Numbered from the stretch's first letter, positions 35,786 to 49,210 are shown. The stretch: DNA of 64,000 nt from Symsagittifera roscoffensis (GCF_963678635.1 NC_087068.1:2418001-2482000); one strand, 5' to 3'. The notes: generated by a model from the sequence alone, not told the origin. A program made the numbers and translations.

Positions 35786-36360
35786 GAGCTGATGCAATGT
35801 AATAAGATTCTAACAAGTGATGCAATGTATTACATTTTGTACGATGCAGTGTTTTTTTGGCGCTTTATTATAAAGTTGCGGTAAATTTCAAACACGATGC
35901 AGTGTTTTATATATTTTCTTTGCAATTTAATTTTTTTCACAAAAATTTGATTTTTTTTCGAAGTTTTAGTAGGTTTCAGCTTCGCTTCAAATAGATAGAA
36001 AGTAGAAGTATCCGATAAATTAGGTCGAATTATAGCTAATCTCATCGTATTTTGAAGTTTTTTATCGAAACTCAAAAAAAAACTCTTACCATTGACTTAC
36101 CATGTTCCAAAAAACTAATTAAAAGACCTTCATTACACAAAAGTCCTTACACGTAATTAACCTTTGATTTTTACAAATTAGATAACACGCGCCAAAAATT
36201 TTGCGAAAAAACTAGACATTTCCACTCATAAACCAAAAAAACTACGTTTTTCTTACCATTATCTTACCATCACACCAACCATGAAACCTTACCATCGGTT
36301 TTTCCTATCTTAATACCTTGTAGACTCTATACCCAATCTTAATACATCACATGGTAGACC
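35786..36360. other. 3' flank of polB copy 3, non-coding
   Basis: No gene is seen. A GATGCARTG word recurs four times between 35789 and 35900, and a CTTACCAT word recurs several times between 36085 and 36300. These look like short degenerate repeats leading to the possible element end. Confidence 0.5.
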
Positions 36361-36411
36361 GGAATCTATAACGTATCTTATTACATGGGGTCAGCCATGC
36401 CCCCTCCCTGA
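36361..36411. repeat. Possible element end (shared with 10465-10517)
   Basis: TCTATAACGTATCTTATTAC followed by ATGGGGTCAGCCATGCCCCC resembles the stretch after the old polB relic at 10465-10517 at about three quarters of positions. A shorter copy of the same phrase (CTATACCCAATCTTAATACA, then TCACATGG) precedes it at 36328-36353. No inverted partner was found, so terminal status is inferred. Confidence 0.4.
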
Positions 36412-36699
36412 ACACCTCCAACATCTACTAGTACTATTTTAGTGAAAACGCCGCAATTTTCTCAAAACCAAAAAATATCGAGAATCGAAGCGAGTTTGAA
36501 AATCTGAAGTCTGATATATTGAACTCGGATTTAATTAAAAATTTGGCTAATTGGAGAGATAGCACTTAATGGACATTTTAGTGTCTCACTAAGGTAACTT
36601 CATTGGCCACCCACATTCTGGGATTACCAATGGGAGCAAACGAAAAAGCAATGATATTTCTTTTGTTATAGGAAACAGTCCAACTGTTTGAACGCTTGA

Positions 36700-37400
36700 T
36701 AAAACCAAAGAGGGAATTCTCTACAATGACAGTTCATGCGTCTTAAGAGCAATAGTCGCTTCTCAGATAAACATTATTCGGACTGAATGGACTTATGGAC
36801 TGTTTCAGTTATACTGCTCATGACATCTAGAGGAATTAGGTAGGTGACTTTGAAGGAATTGATTATAATTATTTTGACAAAATTGAGGCTTTATTTGATT
36901 GATCAATTTTTATTTATACCATCGATAATGATAATCCTGATGATTCTATTTCAGGTAATCTTATTTATCGCAGTGAAAAAGAAAGTAACGGGGTTTGTTT
37001 TTTTGGTAGATGCTGATCTTATTTGTTTGGTTAGAAACCTGAGTAGTGTTCTCTTCCAGAAAATTGGTTGCTGTAACTGTGGCACTTATCTAGAAAACGC
37101 CCAAAATCTAGAAAAAAAAAATTAAAAAGGAGATATTCAAAGCAAGCGTCTTTATCCAGGAGGCAATTACAGCCCCGCTCCTTCAATTATTGATGGACCC
37201 AATTAAATTGGAATAACGGTTCCACACGATCTTCCTTTTTATCATTCGCGTGTAACCTTCGATTTTGAGTCCGTTTTTGAACCTGTCGTTCGGCCGAATG
37301 GCGAACAGTAATACTTTTCTGCTCATGATTTGTTTGTACCGACAAAAACCTTCGTTTTACAAACCAACATGTTCCAGTATCTGTTGCAGTGCATCATAAC
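36700..37400 (+). pseudogene. polB: polB family 2, unit A1: N-terminal segment to exo I
   Basis: This unit carries the earliest recognisable N-terminal sequence of the family (CVLRAIVASQINIIRTEW at about 36740-36795), missing from the later units. DYNYFDKIEALF and DNDNPDD segments follow across frameshifts, then CGTYLENAQNLEK (37080). The exo I segment TFDFESVFEPVVRPNGE (37255) is intact here, with Asp and Glu present. Sequence then passes into the next unit at about 37400. Confidence 0.8.
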
Positions 37401-38390
37401 ATCCCGCTTTCATCCAGTGAACTAACTCAGTTCTTTGTGAAGAAGATGGCTCGAGAATAGATGATTTTGACAAAATTAAGCCTTTATATAATTGTTCAAT
37501 ATTTCTTTATACCCTTGATGATGATAATCCTGATGATGTTCTTTCAGGTAATCTTATTTGTCGCAGCGAAAGAGAAAGTAACAGTGTTAATTTTCTGGTA
37601 GTTGGTGATCACATTTGTTTGATCAGAAAGCTGAGTGTCCTCTTGAAGAAGTTTCGTTGCTATAGCTGGGGCTTCTATCTAAGAAACGCCCAAAATCTAG
37701 AAAAAAATTGTAAAGATGTTATAATCAAATCAAACATGTTCACCCAGGAGGCAAATACAGTATCGATTCTTCAATTTTTCGATGAACTCGAACTAATTGG
37801 AACAATTTTTGCACACGATCTTAGCTTTTATCATCCTCTAGCTGCTTTCGATTTGATTTTGGGTAATTTCTTGAACCTGTTGTTCGGCCGAGTGGCAAAC
37901 AGCAAGACCTTCCTGATGATCTGTTTGTACCAACAAAAAACTCCGTTTTACAACCAAACATGTACCAGTATCTGTTGCAGTGCATCATAAAATCCTGTTT
38001 TCAACCAGCGAACCCACTCAATTCTTTGTGAACAAGGTGCCTCAATTACTTGTTCACCCTTTCGTTGATTCACTAATAGACTTATTTCAAAAGAATGCAG
38101 CTTTTCAATCTGAAAAGTTTGAAGACATCGTAGAAAATTTGAGACTTTTGATAGATTACTAAGAAGCCCACATAAAAGAAAAAGCTTCAAACCTATAACC
38201 ACTTACCCAGTAATCTAATTAACTGACAAATTGCATTGAGAAGTTACCAATAGTTGGTTTCAACAGTGGCTTTTACTGTCTAGATCGCAAAAAGTTTTTG
38301 TACAAAATTTGCTATTGGCTATTTTTTTTTGCAAGCATATGTTAGGGAGAAACAGTTAATCGGGTGTAATTGCGATGTTTAGGTATTGTG
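37400..38390 (+). pseudogene. polB: polB family 2, unit A2
   Basis: A junction near 37400-37450 joins the segment after exo I back to the N-terminal FDKIK region. LDDDNPDDVLSGNL and VGDHICLIRKLSVLLKKF follow, then a changed exo I (RFDFG then a stop), the EPTQFFVNKVPQLLV segment (38010) and exo II as PIVGFNSGFYCLDRKKF (38250-38300). The Asp of the exo II motif is replaced by Cys. The unit ends near 38390 and the N-terminal region restarts. Confidence 0.8.
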
Positions 38391-40468
38391 AGGTAAGTCG
38401 AATCTTGTTTAGACGAATCCACTTCCCCTGTGGCTCAAGAATGGATAATTTTGACAAAATTAAGCCTTTTTTTATTTGTTCAATAATTCTTTATACCCTT
38501 GATGATGATATTACTGATGATTTTCTTTCAGGTAATCTTATTTATCGCAGCGAAAGAGAAACTAACAGTGTTGATTTTCTGGTAGTTGGTGATCACATTT
38601 GCTTGATTAGAAAGCTGAGTGTCCTCTTCAAGAATATTCGTTGCTATATCTGTGGATTTTAACAAAGAACCGCCCAAAAACTAGCAAAATTTTTTTAAAA
38701 TATGTTAGAATCAAACCAAACATGTTTACCTAGGAGGCAAACACAGTTCCGCTTCTTCAATTTTTGATGAGCTCGAACCAATTGGAACAATTTTTCCACG
38801 CCATTTTAGTTTTTATCATTCCTTTCTTGCTTTCGATTTGATTTTGAGTAATTTTTTGAACCTGTTGTTCGGCCGAATGGCGAACAGCAGGACCTTTCTG
38901 ATGATTTGTTTGTACCAACAAAAATACTTCGTTTTAAAAAGCAACAACATGTCGCAGCATCTGTTGCAGTGCATCATAAAATCCTGTTATCATCCAGTGA
39001 ACCCACTCAATTTTTTGTGAATAAGATGCCTCAATTACTTGTTGGCCCTGTAGTTGATTCACTGATAGACTTTTGATAGATTACTAAGAAGCCCACATAA
39101 AAGAAAAAGCTTCAGCCCTAAAACTGTCTAAATGGCTTTTACTGTCTAAATTTAAATCGAAAATATTTTCAAATCTTTAAACAGGTGTTAGTTTTAATTC
39201 AAGATCACTATGAGGAAAAAAAAAACAGATTCTTTTTGTTAGCTTTACCAACTCATCGGTTTGTTGACAGTGACCAGTTTCTAGCTGCAGGCACCTCATT
39301 GGATCAATTTCTTAAAGCTTATGTTGTATCTGTAAATGAATTGCATTTCCCATACGAGTATTTGGTTTCTTTTGATAAACTTTACCTCCTTGTTCGGCAT
39401 GTTTTTTTTCAAAGTTACGCAATCAAAATCCACTCAACGTGGAGTACCAACTTTCGAGACATCGAAAGATTTTCATAAATAAAGCAATTGTGTCGACGTT
39501 CAGCCATTGCACGAAACAGTTCAAAAGTTAATCGAGTTCTACAGAACTGAACAAATTGACTCACTGAAAGAAAACTTGACGTTGAGTGTCGCCACCAACA
39601 AAACTCTTCATAGATTCAATCGTGGTGGGGCGATTTTTGGGCTTGACGAAAAACCTGAAGATTCATATAACCTGCTGCGAAAAAATATCGTTGGTGGACC
39701 GAGTTTAGTTTTTGGTCGCTACGAAAAAGTTAATGAGTCATTCGTGGATGAAGACGAAAACGGTTTTGTGAAATCTATTGTTGTGTACAATTATAATGCC
39801 CCATATCTCTTTGCAATGGGTGGAAACATACTGACAGTATCATATACAGTGTATGAAAACAATCCTAACGAAAAACTACAGCCAGAGAAACATCGTCTTC
39901 AAATAGCCGAGAGAGATTTCGTGTATTTCAGTACCAAACAATGTGTTGGTTCGTCTTGCTTCTTATAGTCACCCATCAAAGTGGAAAGTTCTCGTTTCGT
40001 GCTGCAACTCCTGACTCGTAGTGTGGAAATTTATAGATTGCTCTCACCATGCAAAAATCTGTTTCTCCACTGAGGTATTACAATAAAAACAGCAAATAAA
40101 AGCTAAAACAATTTCTAATTATTTTTTAAAAATGTTCTAGTTTTTGAAGCCCAACCATGATTCACAACGCAAACTTTCCCTTGAATCTCAAATATCAATT
40201 TTTTAAGTTTTTAAATATATGAAATAGACTGAAAAATCAAATATGATGGTAAACAGCAATATTATTTTGAAAACTGAGCCATGACTGTTAAGAAATCTGT
40301 AAAATAATTAATAAAACTTGATTGTGACAATCAAAATGACTGCCAAAGGGTCTAACAGAAATATTTCCAATCCACTTGAAAAATACAAGAGAGTTCTTGA
40401 AACGAAAAAAAACTTATGAGGATATCAATCGTGGTTTTAGGCTTACTGATATTCAAATCAAAAAATAG
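38391..40468 (+). pseudogene. polB: polB family 2, unit A3: N-terminus to motif A plus C-terminal tail, palm deleted
   Basis: LDDDITDDFLSGNLIYRSER opens the unit. Exo I is broken by a stop. At 39240-39400 come HRFVDSDQFLAAGTSLDQFL and HFPYEYLVSF. At 39507-39968 an open stretch holds LTLSVATNKTLHRFNRGG, LDEKPEDSYNLLRKNIVGG and a motif A region NYNAPYLFAMGGN, where the expected YDxxALY has Asn for Asp. The frame ends at CVGSSCFL. After a gap of non-coding sequence the C-terminal tail appears at 40335-40468 (GSNRNISNPLEKYK). Motifs B and C are absent. Confidence 0.8.
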
Positions 40469-41280
40469 TAATACATAAAAAAAATCTATTACTTATTTTT
40501 ATTGCAAACGTCGTGTTTCATTGGATAGAGTTACTACGAAACCACTTAATTTTTGCATAACTTTTTTTAGAATAATGTGTTTTCCTTAACGTTGACTTTA
40601 CGTGCTTTTCATGGAGTAGTTCTTTTCATAGAGCTTTTGTTCGAGGTCAACAACATTGATTGTTTTTTATATTGAAATAAATTGTAAAACAAAATTAGGT
40701 ACTTTTATTGATTTAATCTAGTAAATTACTAATTGCTGCAGTGCCTAATTTAAAGGTACTTTGATGTGATCACTAACAATGACAAATCATGTACAACCCA
40801 TTTGAATTGAATACATGCTAAATTGAAACTTTTTGAGGATCAGAACAGTTTTTCAGCTGAAGACAGTTTGAGTTTTTTTTTCAAATCAACGTTGGAAGTT
40901 TTGGCATTTTTTTCTCACACAATCTTTATTTTCGGCCTTTCATATTGAGAAGACTTAGGAGTTTGACGTTGTGCACACTCGGTGGGTAGTTTGTTAGACT
41001 CGCGTGACATCTTTCCCACCTCTTTTGTTATTTTTTTTCCTCAAAATTTTTTTAAAAAAATGAGATGAACAAAATATGAATAAAATTAATTTATTCCAAT
41101 GGGCAATAAAGGCAACTCCAAGGATTAATTTTTTTTTTCTGATTGTTGGGACCAACTGATCATCTGACCCCTAACCAGAATCATTTGAATTTGATTTGAA
41201 GACTTTAATGTTTCTTTGAAACTCCGCGTGTCAGTTTCCATACAATCTTTAACATATATGCTCCAAGTACAGCCCCGCTC
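40469..41280. other. Shared 3' non-coding segment of family 2, first copy
   Basis: This AT-rich sequence recurs after the C-terminal tail in later units (about 43869, 45790, 48763 and 52691). It contains a CGTCGTGTTTCA word, TTTTCCTTAACGTTxA, a GTCAACAACATTGATTG block with AATAAATT (a possible poly(A) signal) just after, and a tRNA-like A-box phrase near 40980. No protein family is visible. Confidence 0.65.
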
Positions 41281-43868
41281 TCTCAATTAAATTGTAAAAA
41301 CTGTTCCACATGATCTTCCCTTATATCATTCGTTTTGTAACCTTCGATTTTTACGATTTTTAGTCCGTTTTTGAACCTGTAGTTCGGCCGAATGGCGAAC
41401 AGCAATACTTTTCTGCTGATGATTTGTTTGTACCGACAAAAACCTTCGTTTCACCCACCAAAAAGTTCCAGTATCTGTTGCAGTGCATCATAACATCCCG
41501 CTTTCATCCAGTGAACCATTCAATTCTTTGTGAACAAGATGGCTCAAGAATAGATGTTTTTGACAAAATTAAGCTTTTTTTTATTTGTTCAATATTTCTT
41601 TATACCGTTGATGATGATAATCCTGATGATTCTCTTTCAGATAATCCTATTTATCGCAGCGAAAGAGAAACTGACAGTGTTAATTTTCTGGTAGTTGGTG
41701 ATCACATTTGTTTAATCAGAAAGCTGAGTGACCATTCAATTCTTTGTGAACAAGATGGCTCAAGAATAGATGTTTTTGACAAAATTAAGCTTTTTTTTAT
41801 TTGTTCAATATTTCTTTATACCGTTGATGATGATAATCCTGATGATTCTCTTTCAGATAATCCTATTTATCGCAGCGAAAGAGAAACTGACAGTGTTAAT
41901 TTTCTGGTAGTTGGTGATCACATTTGTTTAATCAGAAAGCTGAGTGTCCTCTTCAAGAAATTTCGTTGCTATATCTAAGGCTTTTATCTACGAACCGCCC
42001 AAAATCTAGAAAAAAAAAGGTGTTAGAATCCAACCCAAAAATGTTAACCCAGGAGGCAAACACAGTTCCGCTTCTTCAATTTTCGATGAACTCGAACTAA
42101 TTGGAATAATTTTTCCACACCATCTTAGCTTTTATCATTCTTTTCTTGCTTTCAATTTGATTTTCAGTAATTTCTTGAACCTGTTGTTCGGCTGAATGGC
42201 GAACAGCAGGACCTTTCTGATGATCTGTTTGTACCAACAAAAATACTTCGTTTTACTAACCAACATGTCGCAGTATCTGTTGCAGTACATCATAAAATCC
42301 TGTTATCATCCAGAGAACCCACTCAATTCTTAATGAATAAGGTGCCTCAATTACTTGTTGACCCTGTCGTTGATTCACTGATAGACTTTTGATAGATTAC
42401 TAAGAAGCCCACATAAAAGAAAAAGCTTCAGCCCTAAAACAACTTACTCAGTAATCTAATAACCTGACAATTTACATTGAGCAGTTACCAATAGTTGGTT
42501 TGAACATTGGTTTTTACTGTCTAAATTTAATTCGGAAATATTTTCAAATCTTTAAACAGGTTTTAGTTTAAGATCACTATGATGAAAAAAAATAACAAAT
42601 TCTAGTTGTTAAATTTAACAACTCATCGGTTTGTTGACAATGACCAGTTCCTAACAGCAGGCACCTCATTGGATCAATTTCTTAAAGCTTATGTTGTACC
42701 TGTAAATAAATTGCATTTCCCATACGAGTATTTGGTTTCTTTTGATAAACTTCATGAAACAGCATTACCTCCTTGTTCGGCATTTTTTCAAAGTTACGCA
42801 ATCAAAACCCACTCAAAGTGTAGTACCAATTTTTGAGACCTTGAAAGATTTTCATAAATGTTGCAATTCTGAGGACGTTCAGCAATTGCACAAAATTGTT
42901 CAAAAGTTAATCGAATTCTACAAAACTGATTTTATTCACTGAAAGAAAACTTGACGTTGAGTGTTGCCGCCAACAAAATATTTCATAGATTCAATCGTGG
43001 TGTGACAATTTTTGGGCTTGACGAAAAACCTGAAGATTCATATAACCTACTGCGAAAAAATATCGTTGGTGGACCGAGTTTAGCTACAAAAAAGTTAATG
43101 AGTCATTCGTTGGTGAAGACAAAAACGATTTTGTGAAATCTATTGGTGTGTACGATTATAATGCCCTATACCTCTTTGCAATGGGTGGAAACATACTGAC
43201 AGTACCATATACAGTGTATGAAAACAATCCTAACGAAAAACTACAACCAGGGAGACATCGTATTCAAATAGCCGAGAGAGATTTCGTATATTTCAGTACC
43301 AAACAATGTGTTGGTTCGTCTCGCTTCTTATAATCACCCATCAAAATGGAAATTTCCCGTTTCGTACTGCAACTCCTGACGCGTACAGTGGAAATTTATA
43401 GATTGCTCTCACCATGCAAACATCTATTTCTAAACTGAGGTATTATAATGAGAACGGCAAATAAAAGCTAAAACAATTTCTAATTATGTTTTTAAAATGT
43501 TCTAGTTTTTCAAGCCCAACTTGATTGAGAAAAAACTCCTCAACAAATACGTCAGTATGATTCACAACGCAAACTTTCCCTTGAATCTCAAAATTCAATT
43601 ATTAAAATTTTCAAAAAAAAGAATTAGACAGAAAAATCATTTTATGATGGTAAACAGCAATTTTATTTTGAAAACGAAGCCATGACTGTTAAGAAGTCTA
43701 TGAAATATTTAATAAAATTTGAAATTGACAATCAAAAAGGCTGCCCAAGGGTCTACTAAAAATATCTCCAATCCACTTGAAAAATACAACAGAGTTCTCG
43801 AAACGAAAAAAACTTATGAGGATATCATTCGTGGTTTTAGACTCACTGATAATCAAATCAAAAAATAG
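41280..43868 (+). pseudogene. polB: polB family 2, unit B, with an internal 216-bp duplication
   Basis: The unit begins with a partial exo I (FEPVVRPNGEQQYFS near 41365) and then the N-terminal segment twice in frame. HSILCEQDGSRIDVFDKIKL and the following residues repeat exactly with a period of 72 residues (41516-41731 and 41732-41947). A second exo I region (stop-broken), exo II VGLNIGFYCLNLIRK (42500), AAGTSLDQFLKAYVVPVNKL (42660) and DEKPEDSYNLLRKNIVGGPS (43020) follow. Motif A reads YDYNALYLFAMGGN (43155), with Asp present. The C-terminal tail is at 43735-43868. Motifs B and C are absent. Confidence 0.8.
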
Positions 43869-44780
43869 TAATACATAAAAAAATCCATTACTTATTTATA
43901 TTGGAAACGTCGTGTTTCAATGAATAGAGTTACTACAAAACCACTTAATTTATAATCAAATTTTGCATTTATGAAATTATTTGCATAACTTTTTTTTAGA
44001 AGAATGTGTTTTCCTTAACGTTCATTTTACGTGTTTTATGATGGAGTAGTTTTCTTCAAGGTCAACAACAGTGATTGTTTTTTTTATATTGAAATAAATT
44101 GTAACACAAAAATAGGTTTTTTTATTGACTTAATCTGGTAAATTACTAATTGCTACAATGCCGAATTTGAAGGTGCTTTGATGTTATCACTAATAATGAA
44201 AAATCATGTACAACCCATTTGAATTGAATACGTGCTAAATTGAAACTTTTTGAGGATCAGAACAGTTTTTCAGCTGAAGACAGTTTGAGTTTTTTTTTCA
44301 AATCAACCATGAGAGTTTTTGCTTTTTTTTTCTCACACAACCTTTATTTTCAGCCTTTCAATTTGAGAAGACTTGGGAGTTTGATGTTGCGCACACTCGG
44401 TGGGTAGTTTTTTAGACTCGCGTGACAACCTTCCCAGCTCTTTTGTTATTTTTCTTCCTCAAAAATAATTTTAAAAAATGAGATGAACAAAATATAAATA
44501 AATTAATTTTTTTTCAGATTTAAATACACCTATATACTCAGAAAAACAAGCATTGCAAAGATAAATCCAGGGATCACGTATTTTTTTTTTCTGATTTTTG
44601 GGACCAACTGGTCATCTGACCCCTAACCAGAATCATTTGAGTTTTGATTTGAAGACTTTAATATTTCTTTGAAACTCCTCGTGTCAGAATCCATACAATC
44701 TTTAACATAGACGCTCCAAGTACAGCCCCGCTCTCTCAACTAAATTAGAATAACTGTTTCACCCGATCTTCCCTTTCATA
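43869..44780. other. Shared 3' non-coding segment of family 2, second copy
   Basis: This is a copy of 40469-41280 with small insertions, including the A-box-like phrase near 44395 and the GGGACCAACTGGTCATCTGA block near 44600 that leads into the next unit. It has no gene. Confidence 0.65.
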
Positions 44781-46180
44781 ATTAGTTAGTAACCTTCGAT
44801 TGTGAGCGCGTTTTTGAACCTGTCGTTCGGCCGAATGATGGCGAACAGCAATAATTTTCTGCTGATGATTTGTTTATACCAACAAAATCTTCGTTTTACC
44901 AAAATGTTCCAGTATCTGTTGCAGTGCATCATAAAATCCCGCTTTCATCCAGTGAACCAACTCAGTTCTTTGTGAACAAGGTGGCTCAAGAATAGATGAT
45001 TTTGACAAAATTAAGCTTTTTTTTAAGTTTTCAATATTTCTTTATACTGAGTTGAAAGGCCGAATTTGAAGGTACTTTGATGTTATCACTAATAATGAAA
45101 AAAACCCATAGATTTATCTCAACAGAATGCAGCTTTTCTATCTGGGACTTTTGATAGATTACTAAGAAGCCCACATAAAAGAAAAAGCTTCAACTCTAAA
45201 ACAACTTACCCAGTAATCTAATAACCTGACAATTTACATTGAGCATTTACCAATAGTTGGTTTGAACACTGGTTTTTACTGTCTAAATTTAATTCGGAAA
45301 AATTTTCAAATCTTTAAACAGGTTTTAGTTTAAGATCACTATGATGAAAAAGAATAACAAATTCTTGTTGTTAAATTTAACAACTCATCGGTTTGTTGAC
45401 AATGACCAGTTCCTAGCAGCAGGCACCTCATCGGGATCAATTTCTTAAAGCTTATGTTGTACCTGTAAATAAATTGCATTTCCCATACGAGTATTTGGTT
45501 TCTTTTGATAAACTTCATGAAACAGCATTACCTCCTTGTTCGGCAATTTTTCAAAGTTACGCAATCAAAACCCACTCAACATGGAGTACTAACTTTCGAG
45601 ACATTAAAAAATTTCATAAATAATGCAATTGTGTGGAAGTTCAGCCATTGCACAAAATTGTTCAAAAGTTCATCGAATTCTACAAAACTGATTTTATTCA
45701 CTGAAAGAAAACTTGACGTTGAGTGTTGCCGCCAACAAAATATTTCACAGATTCAATCGTGGTGTGACAATTTAATAGTAAATAGTAATAGTAAAAATAG
45801 TAATACATAAAAAAATCCATTGCTTATTTTTATTGGAAACGTCGTGTTTCAATGAATAGAGTTACTACAAAACCAATTAAATTATAATCAAATTTTGCAT
45901 TTATGAAATTAATTGCATAACTTTTTTTAGAATAATGTGTTTTCCTTAACGTTCATTTTACGTGCTTTATGATGGAGTAGTTTTCTTCAAGGTCAACAAC
46001 AGTGATTGTTTTTTTATATTGAAATAAATTGTAAAACAAAAATAGGTTTTTTTATTGACTTAATCTGGTAAATTACTGATTGCTACAATGCCGAATTTGA
46101 AGGTGCTTTGATGTTATCACTAATAATGAAAAATCATGTACAACCCATTTGAATTGAATACGTGCTAAATTGAAACTTTA
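44780..46180 (+). pseudogene. polB: polB family 2, unit C, strongly deleted
   Basis: An exo I piece near 44795-44860 and an N-terminal DDFDKIKLFF piece (44995) are cut off at about 45050 by a jump into 3' non-coding sequence. Exo II (VGLNTGFYCLN near 45257), the region with AGTSSGSIS in a shifted frame, and IFHRFNRGVT in broken form follow to about 45770. There a direct jump to the 3' non-coding segment (45790-46180) removes motif A and the C-terminal tail. Confidence 0.75.
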
Positions 46181-48762
46181 GCATCATGTTCCAGTATCTG
46201 TTGCAGTGCATCATAAAATCCCGCTTTCATCCAGTGAACCAACTCAGTTCTTCATGAACAAGGTGGTTCAAGAATAGATGATTTTGACGAAATTAAGCCT
46301 TTTTTTAAGTTTTCAATATTTCTTTATACCGTTGATGATGATAATCCTGATGATTTTCTTTCAGATAATCTTATTTATCGCAGCGAAAGAGAAATCAACA
46401 GTGTTAAGTTTCTGGTAGTTGGTGATCACATTTGTTTGATCAGAAAGCTGAGTGTCCTCTTCAAGAAATTTCGTTGCTATATCTGTGGCTTTTATCTACG
46501 AACCGCCCAAAATCTAGAAAAAAAACTTCTAAAGATGTTAGAATAAAACCAAACATGTTTACCCAGGAGGCAAACACAGTTCCGCTTGTTCAATTTTCGA
46601 TGAGCTCGAACTAATTTGAATAATTTTTCCACACCATCTTAGCTTTTATCATTCTTTTCTTGCTTTCGATTTGATTTTGAGTAATTTCTTGAACCTGTTG
46701 TTCGACCGAATGGGGAACAGCAGGACCTTTCTGATGATTTGTTTGTACCAACAAAAATAATTCGTTTTACTAACCAACATGTCGCAGTATCTGTTGCAGT
46801 GCATCATAAAATCCTGTTATCATCCAGTGAACCCACTCAAATTTTTGTGAATAAGGTGCCTCAATTACTTGTTGACCCTGTCGTTGATTCACTCATAGAT
46901 TTATCTCAACAGAATTCAGCTTTTCTATCTGAGACTTTTGATAGATTACTAAGAAGCCCACATAAAAGAAAAAGCTTCAACTCTAAAACAACTTACCCAG
47001 TAATCTAATAACCTGACATTTTACATTGAGCATTTACCAATAGTTGGTTTGAACACTGGTTTTTACTGTCTAAATTTATATCAGAAATATTTTCAAATCT
47101 TTAAACAGGTTTTAGTTTAAGATCACTATGATGAAAAAGAATAACAGATTCTTTTTGTTACCTTTACCAACTCATCGGTTTGTTGACAGTGACCAGTTTC
47201 TAGCAGCAGGCACCTCATTGGATCAATTTCTTGAAGCTTATGTTGTACCTGTAAATAATTTGCATTTCCCATACGAGTATTTGGTTTCTTTTGATAAACT
47301 TCATGAAACAGCTTTACCTCCTTGTAAACAGCTTCCTTCATGAAACAGCTTTACGGGCATTTTTTTCAAAGTTACGCAATCAAAACCCACTCAACGTGGA
47401 GTACCAACTTTTGAGACATTGAAAGGTTTTCATAAATATTGCAATTGTGTGGACATTCAGCCATTGCACAAAATTGTTACAAAGTTAATCGAATTCTGCA
47501 AAATTGATTAAATTTATTCACTGAAAGAAAAATTGACGTTGAGTGTTGCCGCCAACAAAATATTTCATAGATTCAATTGTGGTGTGGCAATTTTTGGGCT
47601 TGACAAAAAACCTGAAGATTCATATAACCTGCTGCAAAAAAATATCGTTGGTGGACCGAGTTTCGTTGGTGAAGACGAAAACAGTTTTGTGAAATCTATT
47701 GTTGGGTACGATGATAATGCCCTATACCTCTCTGCAGTGGGTGGAAACATACTGACATGACCATATACAGTGTATAGAAATAATCCTAACGAAAGACTAC
47801 AACCAGAGAGACATCATATTCAAATAGTTGAGAGATGTTACCTATATTTCAGTACCAAACAATGTGTTGGTTCGTCTCGCTTCTTACAATCACACATCAA
47901 AATGGAAAGTTCCCGTTTCGTGCTACCACTCCTAACGCATAGTGTGGGAATCAATAGGTTGCTCTAACCATGCACACATCTGTTTCTCCACTAAGGTTTT
48001 ATCATGAGAACGGCAAAAAAAGCTAAAACAATTTCTAATAGTTTTTTTAAAATGTTCAGTTTTTAAAGCCCAACTTGGTTGACAAGAAACCCCTCAACAA
48101 GTTCGTCAGTATGATGCATAACGCAAATTTTCCCTTGAATCTAAAAGTTCAATTATTAAAACTTTCAAAAAATTGATTTAGACTGAAAAATCATATTATG
48201 ATGGTAAACAGCAATATTATTTTGAAAACTAAGCCATGACTGCTAGGAGTTTTACAAAATATTTAATAACATTTGGAATATGTTTGATAGGCTAGTTTCA
48301 TTTGATTTCGTTTAGTTTGATTTTTTTTTCACGTTTCTAGGGTATACTGTCATTGAGAAGTGGGAGTTTGACTGGTTGCTTGAATAGCAGTACAGCAACG
48401 AAGTGCAAACGTTGTGCCGCCAACTGAACATGACGAACTTGACATTATCAAAAGATCAGTTTTAGCAGTTGCTAATGTCAGACAAAATTTATGGTCTTGC
48501 AATTGTCGATATTCACGTTCCAGATCACTTGAAAGAAAATTTCGAGGAATTGCCGCCAAATTTTAAGAACACGATTGTGAACCGTACCATTCTTGATGGT
48601 CATATGAAGCAACTTGCTGTGACAATCAAAATGGCTGTGAAAGGGTCTAATAGAAATATCTCCAATTCACTTGAAAACTACAAGAGTGTTCTTGAAACGA
48701 AAAAAACTTATGAGAATATCAATCGTGGTTTCACACTTGCTGATAATCAAATCAAAAAATAG
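46180..48762 (+). pseudogene. polB: polB family 2, unit D, retaining part of the region before the palm
   Basis: N-terminal FDEIKP and DDDNPDDFLSDNLIYRSERE segments are followed by FRCYICGFYLRTAQNLEK, a stop-broken exo I (RFDFE then stop) and EPTQIFVNKVPQLLVDPVVD (46830). Exo II carries the Cys substitution. HRFVDSDQFLAAGTSLDQFL (47175) and motif A YDDNALYLSAVGGN (47708) follow. A later piece is preserved at 48350-48600: WEFDWLLE, then KIYGLAIVDIHVPDHLKENF and PPNFKNTIVNRT. It corresponds to the VQCDxxVP...PPIFKNT region of the family 1 copy at 34640. It is joined directly to the C-terminal tail (48630-48762), so motifs B and C are lost. Confidence 0.8.
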
Positions 48763-49210
48763 TAATACATAAAAAAGATCTATTACTTTTTTTTATTGCA
48801 AACGTAGTGTTTCAATGGATAGAGTTACTACAAAACCACTTAATTTATAATCAAGTTTTGCATTTATGAAATTAATTGCATAACCTTTAATAGAAAAATG
48901 TACTTTCCTAAACGTTCATTTTACGTGCTTTTCATGGAGTAGTTTTATTCGAGATCAACAACATTGATTGTTTTTTTTATATTGAAATAAATTGTAAAAC
49001 AAAATTAGGTTTTTTTATTGATTTAATCTAGTAAATTATTAATTGCTGCATTGCCGAATTTAAAGGTACTTTGATGTTATCACTAACAATGACAAATCAT
49101 GTACAACCCATTTGAATTGAATACATGCTAAATTGAAACTTTTTGAGGATCAGAACAGTTTTTCAGCTGAAGACAGTTTGAATGTTTTTTTTTCATATCA
49201 ACCCTGAGAG
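48763..49210. other. Shared 3' non-coding segment of family 2, third copy, shortened
   Basis: This matches 40469-40900 and is cut off at about 49210 inside the block that follows the GAAGACAGTTTGA word. There it joins the N-terminal region of the next unit in mid-sequence. Confidence 0.6.

Noticed and set aside
41424-41978. A host protein with two 72-residue repeats
   Set aside because: The frame is a polB family 2 N-terminal fragment with a local duplication, and the surrounding frames are broken.
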